This document shows positions 42,176 to 50,100 of a stretch of DNA of 64,000 nt, in pieces (position 1 is the stretch's first letter; each line of letters starts with the position of its first letter). The notes beneath the pieces were generated by a model. That model did not search any database and was not told the origin of the DNA. It was given only the letters and a program-made list of their open reading frames with translations. The stretch covers positions 713,513 through 777,512 of the forward strand of contig JACKIB010000001.1 of NCBI GenBank assembly GCA_020638695.1, in the 5' to 3' direction. Position numbers and translations under genes: made by a program. The DNA is from Planctomycetota bacterium (GTDB lineage Bacteria; Planctomycetota; UBA1135; UBA2386).

Positions 42176-43518
42176 CGGGCCAATTCCTCGACGACTCACC
42201 GGCCCACTGCCCCCACCTCGGTGAGGTGGTGGCGGCGTTTCTCGACGGGGCGCCGCGCGACACCGCGCCGACCGAGCACCTGCGCGGCTGCCGCGATTGC
42301 CAGCGCGACCTGGGGCGCGCCCGCCGGCTCGACGCCCTGCTCGCGAGCCAGGCCGGCCCCGGCCCCGACGAGGCGCAGGCGGAGCGCTGGATGACCCAGG
42401 CGCTGCGCGCCGGTGCACCGGCGCCGCTGCCCGAGGTACCCCTCGCACGCCCCGGGAACCGCGCCCGCTTCGCCGCTGCGGTCGCACTCGCCTTGTGCAC
42501 CGGTATTGGACTCGGCACGTGGCTCGAGCAGCCCGGCGGAGGCCCGACAGCGCCCGCTTCGAACGAGACCGCTGCCGTGCCGCGCGCCGCGTCGGAACAC
42601 CCGACTTCCGGCCGCAGCCCCGCGCTCGTCCTGCCGAACCGGACCCGCCCGCGCACTCCCGATACCCGCGATGGAACCCCGCGGAGGAGTCGCACGGAGC
42701 CCGCACCCGAACCGTCGCGCGACCGGGTGGTTGCGGAGCTCGTGCGGTCCCGGCGCGGCAGCGACCAGGACCTGCTGCACAGCCAGCTGGCGACCGCCGC
42801 CGAAGGACCGGAGGCCGAGGCACTGCGGCGCACGGTGCGCGAGTGCGAGCCCGCGGTACGACGTCTGATGCACGCGCTCCAGCAGCGGCCTCCGTCGCAC
42901 CTCGCATTGGTCGCCGCGGCGCGGGTCGGCCACCCCAAGCTCGACGAGGCGCTGCTGCGGCTCACGCGTCGCCAGCCGGAACTGATCGACACGGTGGCCG
43001 CCGCGATGCGCCCGCTCGACCACCGACCCGGGCGGACCGTGTTGCTGCTCGAGCTGTGCGGTCACTGCGAACCCGACACACTCGCCGATTACTTCCGCAG
43101 GCTCGGTGGAGAGGCGACCGCCGAACTGGTGAAGATCGCCCGGCGCACCAAGCACGCCACGCTGCGCCGGCGATGCCTGCACGCCCTGGCCTGGCGATGC
43201 GACGCGAGCGCGATCCCGTTCCTGCTGGAGTGGATCGACTGCCCGAGTCTCGACGAGGCACTGGCTGCGGCGCACGCACTCAGCCACCTCCCCGCGATCC
43301 ACGCCGACAAGCTCGCCAAGGCGCTGCCCCGCGCGCGCCGCCGCTCGCTGTTGCTCGCAGCACTGTGCGGCGTGCATTTCGAGCGTGCGGCGCGGCACCT
43401 GCGCCAAGCCGAGCTGACCGACGAGGAACTCGACTTCCTGCGCGGGGGCGCCTTCTCCCCGCCGCAGCTGGAGATCGCGGCGCGGCTGTGTCGCCGCCGC
43501 AGCACCTTCGCCGACTGA
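42172..43518 (+). CDS. Anti-sigma factor: zinc-finger, one membrane helix, HEAT-like outer domain
   Basis: A 448-residue membrane protein. The N-terminus has a ZAS-type motif HLRGCRDC (His 36, Cys 40, Cys 43) and an upstream HCPHLGEVV, typical of anti-sigma factors binding their ECF sigma. One transmembrane helix lies at about 100-117 (AAAVALALCTGIGLGTW). A Pro/Thr/Arg-rich linker reaches about 190, then the exported portion (about 190-448) is made of paired helices with HEAT-like repeats (ALRRTVRECEPAVRRLMHAL, KHATLRRRCLHALAWRCDASAIPFLL in short pieces). The coupled sigma gene makes the role strongly inferred. HEAT repeats as sensor domain are unusual. Confidence 0.85.
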   Translation: MTGQFLDDSPAHCPHLGEVVAAFLDGAPRDTAPTEHLRGCRDCQRDLGRARRLDALLASQAGPGPDEAQAERWMTQALRAGAPAPLPEVPLARPGNRARFAAAVALALCTGIGLGTWLEQPGGGPTAPASNETAAVPRAASEHPTSGRSPALVLPNRTRPRTPDTRDGTPRRSRTEPAPEPSRDRVVAELVRSRRGSDQDLLHSQLATAAEGPEAEALRRTVRECEPAVRRLMHALQQRPPSHLALVAAARVGHPKLDEALLRLTRRQPELIDTVAAAMRPLDHRPGRTVLLLELCGHCEPDTLADYFRRLGGEATAELVKIARRTKHATLRRRCLHALAWRCDASAIPFLLEWIDCPSLDEALAAAHALSHLPAIHADKLAKALPRARRRSLLLAALCGVHFERAARHLRQAELTDEELDFLRGGAFSPPQLEIAARLCRRRSTFAD

Positions 43519-43548
43519 AGTCGGCAACCCGCCCGAACGACCCCTCCG

Positions 43549-45327
43549 ATGCACAAGACCCTGTTGCTCGCCGTCCCCGCTTTGGCCGCCGCGACGCTGG
43601 CCCAAGACCAACGCAAGCCGTCCGACCAGACTCGCACCCTGCAGATCGTGCCGGTCGCCGACCTGCTCCACCACGTACCGCTGGTCCGGCCGCCGCGACT
43701 CGGCCGCCTCACCGGCCTGCGCGGCTCCGACGACGAGCCACGCTCGCTGCTGGCGCGCGGGCCGTTCCGCTGCCTCGAGAGCGATCAGTTGATCGAGTTG
43801 ATCCGCACCGACTCGCGCGTCAGCGACGGCGAGGCCGACGTGGTGCGGCGCGGCACAGACCTGCTACTCACCGGCCGCGCTGCTGCCGTGGCGAAGCTCG
43901 AGCGCGTGGTCGACGCGATCCGCCACACCCTGACCCGGCAGGTGGTGATCCGCGGCCGCCTGTTGCGCATCGACGACGACACGGAGTTCCCTGCGGTCGC
44001 GAGCCCCGAGCTCACCGCCGCGTTGACCGCCAAGCTGCCGCTGCTGTGGACGGGCTCGGCACGGGCGATGTCCGGCCAACAGGTGGTGCTCGGCCAGGAG
44101 ACGTTCTCGCGCTACACCGGCTCGGTGGAAGTCGAGGTGGCCGAGAAGTCGCGGATCGCCGCGCCGAAGTCGGTGTTCGCGTTCGAGGGCATCCGGCTGC
44201 TGGTCGAGAACCACGCGCTGGTCGGCACCACGGAGCGGGTGCTGAAGTGCCAGTTCGCGATCGGTGAGCGCCGCGGCGAGGTACATGAACTGCCACTCGG
44301 AGTGCGCGGCTTCCCCGCAATCGGGGTGCCGGAATGGAACTCCACGACCGGCGGGTGCTCCGGCCGGGTCGCACCCGAGGGTGCACTGCTGGTGACGATC
44401 CGCGGCGGACCGGCGGGCGGGAGCAACCTGCTGCTGGTGGTACAGGCGGAGCAACCCGGCGGCCAGTCGCCGACCGAGGTCGCGATCGGCAACACCGTGA
44501 TCTTCCCGGTTTCCGCGCTCACCGGGACGTCGCTGCGCCGCGCGTGCCGACTGGCCAACGACGACGAGGAGGCCGACGGCGAGGGCGCGCGCGGTGCCTA
44601 CCCGCCGATCTCCACCTCCGACGAACCGGAAGACGCCGGCGAGGCACTGGCTGAACTACTGCGCAACGGCCTCGGCGACGAACTCGACAAGTCCGAAGCC
44701 ACGATCCACCTGCTGGGCAACGGGATCGGCACCGGTTACCTGTTGGCGCGCGGATCGGAGCAGTTGCGCACCGCAGCGCGGCGTCTGCTGACCCGCCTGC
44801 AGAGCGAATGGCTGCAAAACGTCGAGGTCCAGGCGATCACCCGGCTGCACGCCGCTCCCGATTCACCGGCCACGTTCACCCCGCTCGACCAGCGCGAGCC
44901 GATCGGCCGTCTCTACGGGTCGACCGTGCCGTGCCTGTCGGGTCACTCGGCGCTGGTCCTGCAGGGCAGCGAGTCGTCGGTGGTGCGCGACTGGGAGGTC
45001 GAGATCGCCTCGAAGTCGTCGATCGCGTCGCCGGTGATCCAGCCGACGTTCCGCGGTATGGCCATGGCGGTGCAGGTGGCGCGACGCAATGGCGCGCTTT
45101 GGGCCGAATTCGAGCTGCTGCTGAACCACCACGATACGCCCCGACGGGCCGCGACCGGCGGCGTCGACGGCGGCTTCTTCCAGCACCTTCGCGCGCAGCG
45201 GTCGCAGTTCCGACACCACGGCGAGCTGGCCCACGACCGCGAACAGTCGCTGGGTTGGGGTTCGTGCGTGCGGCTGCAGTCCGGGTGCGCACGCGCGCGC
45301 CAGACCGTGCGGTTCCGCAAGCTCTGA
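43549..45327 (+). CDS. Secreted protein, possibly secretin-like, function unknown
   Basis: A 592-residue exported protein. The signal peptide MHKTLLLAVPALAAATLAQ is followed by RTLQIVPVADLLHHVP and a repeated layout. Residues about 75-115 (ESDQLIELIRTDSRVSDGEADVVRRGTDLLLTG) match again at about 365-425 (LAELLRNGLGDELDKSEATIHLLGNGIGTGYLLARG). Each resembles the small ring-building or N-domains of secretins (an ADVxxxGxxLLxTG strand before a helix). Each is followed by a beta-rich region with AEKSRIAAPKSVFAFEG and ASKSSIASPVIQPTFRG, indicating internal duplication. No secretin pore domain is visible. It lies 30 bases after the anti-sigma gene, so it is probably the third gene of that operon and a target of the same signal. 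Confidence 0.78.
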   Translation: MHKTLLLAVPALAAATLAQDQRKPSDQTRTLQIVPVADLLHHVPLVRPPRLGRLTGLRGSDDEPRSLLARGPFRCLESDQLIELIRTDSRVSDGEADVVRRGTDLLLTGRAAAVAKLERVVDAIRHTLTRQVVIRGRLLRIDDDTEFPAVASPELTAALTAKLPLLWTGSARAMSGQQVVLGQETFSRYTGSVEVEVAEKSRIAAPKSVFAFEGIRLLVENHALVGTTERVLKCQFAIGERRGEVHELPLGVRGFPAIGVPEWNSTTGGCSGRVAPEGALLVTIRGGPAGGSNLLLVVQAEQPGGQSPTEVAIGNTVIFPVSALTGTSLRRACRLANDDEEADGEGARGAYPPISTSDEPEDAGEALAELLRNGLGDELDKSEATIHLLGNGIGTGYLLARGSEQLRTAARRLLTRLQSEWLQNVEVQAITRLHAAPDSPATFTPLDQREPIGRLYGSTVPCLSGHSALVLQGSESSVVRDWEVEIASKSSIASPVIQPTFRGMAMAVQVARRNGALWAEFELLLNHHDTPRRAATGGVDGGFFQHLRAQRSQFRHHGELAHDREQSLGWGSCVRLQSGCARARQTVRFRKL

Positions 45328-45644
45328 CCTCGCCGACGCGTCGAACGGCACGGCAATCTCGCGCGACCTGCCGGGTTCCTCGCCGCGCCTGAGCCGCCCA
45401 CCCCCGCGCCGCGGCCCGACCGGGTGACCACCGCGCGGCGAGGGTGTTCCGCCGCCGAGAGCGGCGACTCGGTCGAACACGACCGGCACGCGCAACGTCG
45501 GGGTGGCACTGATTCGCCCCGGGGGGCGCGGAGGAACCGACAGCACGGGGCTCGGTCGACGGCTATGATCCTTCGATCGCAGGACCGGCGGGTCGCGCAT
45601 CCGAGCGCCGCGCGGTGCCCGCCCTCCCATTCCCCAGTGCTCCG
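45328..45644. other. Non-coding lead to rpoN
   Basis: 317 bases with no gene. The GC-rich, C/G-alternating stretch around 45380-45440 could form local hairpins. No promoter recognised. Confidence 0.4.
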
Positions 45645-47066
45645 ATGCGTCTTGGTCTGACCCAACAACTCCGCGCCGAGCAGCGGCTGATCCAGTCGCC
45701 GCAGATGATCCAGGCGATGAAGATCCTGCAGTGCCCGATGCAGGATCTGAAGGAGCAGATCGAGCAGGAGCTGAGCGAGAACGTGTTCCTCGAGGTGGTC
45801 GAGGACGGCGAGCCGGAGGCCGCACCCGAGGCCAACGACGAGGTGCGCTCGTTCGAGGACGACCTCGAGGCCCGCATCGGCCGCGAGCTCGACCAGCTGG
45901 AAGAGCGGACCGACTACGGCGTCGGGACCGGCATTCGCCCCAACCAGGAGGACGCCGACCGGCGCTACGAGCTGCTGCTCAACACCGCGCGCGAGGCCCC
46001 GTCGCTGTCCGAGTACTTGCTCGAACAGGTGCGGATGATGGAGATCCGCACCGAGCTCCTGGCGGTGGTCGAGCACCTCATCCAGTCGCTCGACGCCAAC
46101 GGCCGGCTGCTGGAGACCGCCGAGCAGGTCGCCGACGACATCCTGGTGCCGATCCCGCTCGCCGAGGAGGCGATCGAGCTGGTGCGCGGCCTCGAGCCCG
46201 CCGGCGTCGGAGCGCGCAACCTGCAGGACTGCCTGATGATCCAACTCGACCGGATGAGCTTCGTGCCGCAGCTCACCCGCACCCTGGTCGCCAACCACCT
46301 GGACGACCTCGCGCTCAACAAGCTGCCGAAGATTGCCCGCGACACCGACTCCACGGTCGAGGAGATCAAGGAGAGCTGGGACTTCCTCCGCACCCACCTG
46401 AACCCGCACCCGGGCGCGCGCTTCGTCGAACCCGCGGGCGGCGTGATCACCCCCGACGTGGTGGTCGAGGAGGTCGACGGCAAGTTCGAAGTGCGGAGCC
46501 GCCGCGGCGACATCCCCGAGCTGCGCATCTCGCCGACCTACCGGAAGATGCTCAAGGAAGCCAAGTACGACAAGAAGATCGCCGAGTTCCTCAAGCGCAA
46601 GATCGAGGCAGCGAAGTGGTTCATCGAGTCGATCCACCAGCGGCAGAGCACGATCACCCGGATCGCCAGCGAGATCGTCAGCCGGCAGAGCGAGTTCCTG
46701 CGGCGCGGGGTGGAAGGGCTGAAGCCGATGCGCATGCAGGACGTCGCCGACGCCGTCGGCGTGCACATCTCGACGGTCAGCCGCGCGGTGTCGGGCAAGT
46801 ACATCCAGACTCCGCAGGGCATCCTGGAGATGAAGCGCTTCTTCTCCGGCGGCACGGTCACCGACAGCGGCGCGATGATGAGCCAACAGGCGGTGAAGAA
46901 ACTGCTCGGCGAGATCGTCGCCGGCGAGGACAAGGTGAATCCGTACTCCGACGATCAGCTGGTCGAGCTGCTGGGCAAGGAGGGCGTGCACATCGCGCGG
47001 CGGACGGTGACGAAGTACCGCAAAGCGCTGCACATCGAGTCTTCGAGTCGGCGCAAGCAGTACTAG
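45645..47066 (+). CDS. rpoN: RNA polymerase sigma-54 factor
   Basis: A 473-residue alternative sigma factor that recognises -24/-12 promoters and needs AAA+ activators. Region I: LGLTQQLRAEQRLIQSPQM, Gln/Leu-rich, contacts the activator. An acidic region II lies at about 55-95. The core-binding domain is at about 100-300. The DNA-binding part has the HTH QDVADAVGVHISTVSRAVSGKYI and the diagnostic RpoN box ARRTVTKYRK (451-460). ATG 45645 gives the standard MRLGLTQQL start; an ATG ten codons upstream gives non-family residues. No activator gene is in the window. A GC hairpin follows 12 bases after the stop. Confidence 0.96.
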   Translation: MRLGLTQQLRAEQRLIQSPQMIQAMKILQCPMQDLKEQIEQELSENVFLEVVEDGEPEAAPEANDEVRSFEDDLEARIGRELDQLEERTDYGVGTGIRPNQEDADRRYELLLNTAREAPSLSEYLLEQVRMMEIRTELLAVVEHLIQSLDANGRLLETAEQVADDILVPIPLAEEAIELVRGLEPAGVGARNLQDCLMIQLDRMSFVPQLTRTLVANHLDDLALNKLPKIARDTDSTVEEIKESWDFLRTHLNPHPGARFVEPAGGVITPDVVVEEVDGKFEVRSRRGDIPELRISPTYRKMLKEAKYDKKIAEFLKRKIEAAKWFIESIHQRQSTITRIASEIVSRQSEFLRRGVEGLKPMRMQDVADAVGVHISTVSRAVSGKYIQTPQGILEMKRFFSGGTVTDSGAMMSQQAVKKLLGEIVAGEDKVNPYSDDQLVELLGKEGVHIARRTVTKYRKALHIESSSRRKQY

Positions 47067-47077
47067 GCGCGCCCGCG

Positions 47078-47101
47078 GGGCGGGACGCCGTGAGCCCGCC
47101 C
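47078..47101 (+). terminator. Possible terminator hairpin after rpoN
   Basis: GGGCGGG (47078-47084) pairs with CCCGCCC (47095-47101) over a ten-base loop, 11 bases past the rpoN stop. No T-run follows, so intrinsic termination is doubtful. Confidence 0.35.
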
Positions 47102-47193
47102 AGCCGCGCAGATCGGGCTTCCGGGCCCGCCGCAGCCAGATCCAGCGATTCCACCCGCGGACACGTACGGGCAGTGAATACAGTCGCGCCGTC

Positions 47194-50100
47194 ATGACCG
47201 ACTCGGAACTGGGCCTGGGGTTCGATCTCGAACTCGATGGCCTTGGCCGCCTGAGCGCCGTCGGCGCAATACTGGGCGACGCGGAGTTCCGTCGTTCTCG
47301 GGTCGACCGATCGCTGGCCCTGCAGGACCTCGACGCCTTCGCTGCCCCGGCCGAATTCGTCTTCGGCCACAACGTCCTGTGGCACGACTTGCCGTGGCTG
47401 CGCAAGCACGCGCCGGAACTCCGTCTGTTGGAGAAGCCGGTCGTCGACACGCTCGTGCTGTCGACCATCGCGTTCGCCGAGCACCCGTACCACGCGCTGG
47501 TCAAGGACTACAAGTTGGTTCGCGACGCGGTCAACGACCCGGTAGGCGATTCGCGGATCTCGGCGCGGGTGCTGCACGACGCCCGCCAGCGCTTGCGCAA
47601 GCTCGCAGCCGCGGAGCCGCGGTTCGTCCGCGTGCTTCGCTCATTGGGTGCGCGGGGTCTGGCCTCGATCAGCCCGCAGGCCAGCGCTGGGTTCGCGCTC
47701 GCGTTCGAGACGATCACCGCGCCGGCCACCGACCTCGACACCGACCTCGATACTCTGCTCGCCGACCGATCGTGTGCAACGGCGCGGCAGGCGCTGCTGC
47801 CGTTTGCCAAGCAACCACCCGATCTGCAGCTCGACCTGTTGTTCGTGGTCGCCTGGCTGCGAGTCGGAGGAACTCCTGACGCCCTCTCGCCCTCCGTCGT
47901 CATGCCCTGGGTGCGACGCCGGTTCCCGAAGGTCGCGGAACTGCTGCACGCGCTGCGCGACGTCCCCTGCCATCGCCCGGGCTGCGGCTGGTGCGTGCGG
48001 ATGCACGACGCGGTCAGACAGCTCACCAGGTGGTTCGGCTACCCCGACTTCCGCCCCACCCCGACGCTGACCGCGGATGGTCGTCCCGCGCAACGTGCGA
48101 TCGTCGACGCCGGATTCGCGGATCGACCGCTGTTGGCGCTGTTGCCGACGGGTGGCGGCAAGTCGCTGTGCTTTCAGCTGCCGGCGATCCAACGCTACTT
48201 GCGGCGCGGATGCTTGACGGTGGTGATCTCCCCGCTGCAGTCGCTGATGCACGACCAGGTCGACAGCTTCGTGCGCAAGACCAACGCCGACTGTGCCGTG
48301 GCCCTCACCGGTCGCCTCACACCACCCGAACGCCGCGCGGCGTTGGATGCGATCCGCTCGGGGCATGCGGGGATCCTCTACGTGTCGCCGGAGCAGCTGC
48401 GGAACAGCACGTTCCACCGCGCAATCGCGTTCCGCGAGATCGGCGCGTGGGTGTTCGACGAGGCGCATTGCCTGTCCAAGTGGGGCCATGACTTTCGACC
48501 CGACTACCTCTACGCAGCGCGTTTCATCCGCGAGTTCAGCGCGGAGCAAGGAGTGGCGTGCGCACCGATAGTCTGTGTCACGGCAACCGCGAAGCCAGAG
48601 GTGCGCGACGAGATCCTCCTGCACTTCAGGAGCGAACTGGGCCAGGAGCTCCAGTACTTCGATGGCCACCAGCCGCGCCAGAACCTCACCCTGCGGGTCG
48701 AGGCTGCGTCCGGCGCCGCCAAGGTAACGCGCGTTCGGGAGATCGTCGCCGAGCAGCTCGCGCTGCACCCCACCGGCAGCGTGCTGATCTACACCGCCAC
48801 CCGCCGCGGCGCCGAAGAGTTGGCGGCTTTGCTTGAAGTGCCCGGCATCCCGGCCGAGGCGTTCCACGCCGGTCTCGATGTTCCGAGCAAGAAGGCGGTG
48901 CAGGAGCGGTTCCTCAGCGGCGAGAGCCGCGTGGTCTGCGCGACCAACGCGTTCGGCATGGGGATCGACAAGCCGGATGTCCGCCTGGTCGTGCACTTCG
49001 ACATCCCCGGGTCGCTGGAAGCCTATGTGCAGGAGGTCGGGCGTGCGGGTCGAGATGGGCAGCCGGCCGAGGCGGTGCTGCTGTTCGCGCCCGACGACAT
49101 CGAGCTGCAGTTCCGGTTCGCGGCGGCGTCGCGCCTCGACCTCCGCGACCTGCGCGGCGTGCTGAAGCGTGTTCGCCACCTCGCTCGCCCAGCTCGGATC
49201 GCGGGCGCGCACGAGGAGGTCCGCGAGGCCATCTGCACTTCGGGTGAGATCCTGCAGGACGAGGGGCTGGCGGAGCGCATCGACCCCAACGACCGGAACG
49301 CCCCGACTCGGGTGGTGACCGCCATCGCTTGGCTCGAGCGGGGCAAGTTCCTGTTCCGCGACGAGAACGCGACCTCGGTGTTCCAGGGCCGGCCCCTCGT
49401 GGCCTCCCTCGACCTGGCCGAGGAGAAGCTCCGTGCGTTGAACCTACCGGGGCGCAAGGCAGCCGCGTGGAAGGCGATTCTCCGGCGCCTGATGAACGCC
49501 GACAGCGACGAGGGCTTGGTCTCGGATGACCTCCTCGGACTTCCCGAAGTGGTGGGCGTCGTGAACACGAGCCACGCCCCGACCGCGGGCCGATGGATCC
49601 TGCGCACCCTGCTGGAGATGCAGAAGGCCCGGCTGTTGTCCAGCGGCCTGCAAATGACGGCCTTCCTGCGTCATGGCGTGGCGGGCGCGTCTCGTCCCGC
49701 CTTGGATCACGCAGCGAGCTTGGAGATGGAGATTCTCGCGATCCTGCGCGAGCAAGAGCCCGACCCCGAACCGCACCGCAGCTATCCCTTGCGTCTGCGA
49801 AGTTTGAGCCAGGCGTTGGCCACGCGCATGGGGACGGCCCCCCTGCTGCAGATGCAGAAGGTCTTGGGATCCATGGCCGACCGCGCGGCGCACGCGGGAT
49901 CACGTGCGGCGGGCCTGAGGCTTCGGTTCACTGCCAGCGATCATTGCCAGGTCGAGGTCCGAGGCACCTGGGATCAGGTGTTCGACACGGCGCGGCGCCG
50001 CCACAGGGTCGCGCACGTGTGCCTGCAGGTGTTGCACGATCGGTTGCCGGATGCCCAGATGCGCGGCGCGTCGCTCTTGGTGGAGTTCACCCTCGAGCAA

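Noticed and set aside
47194..47600. Possibility that the exonuclease-like segment belongs to a separate gene
   Set aside because: The frame is continuous with the RecQ core, without an internal start having a ribosome site; the DxE, HD and terminal His/Asp motifs are all in the same frame.
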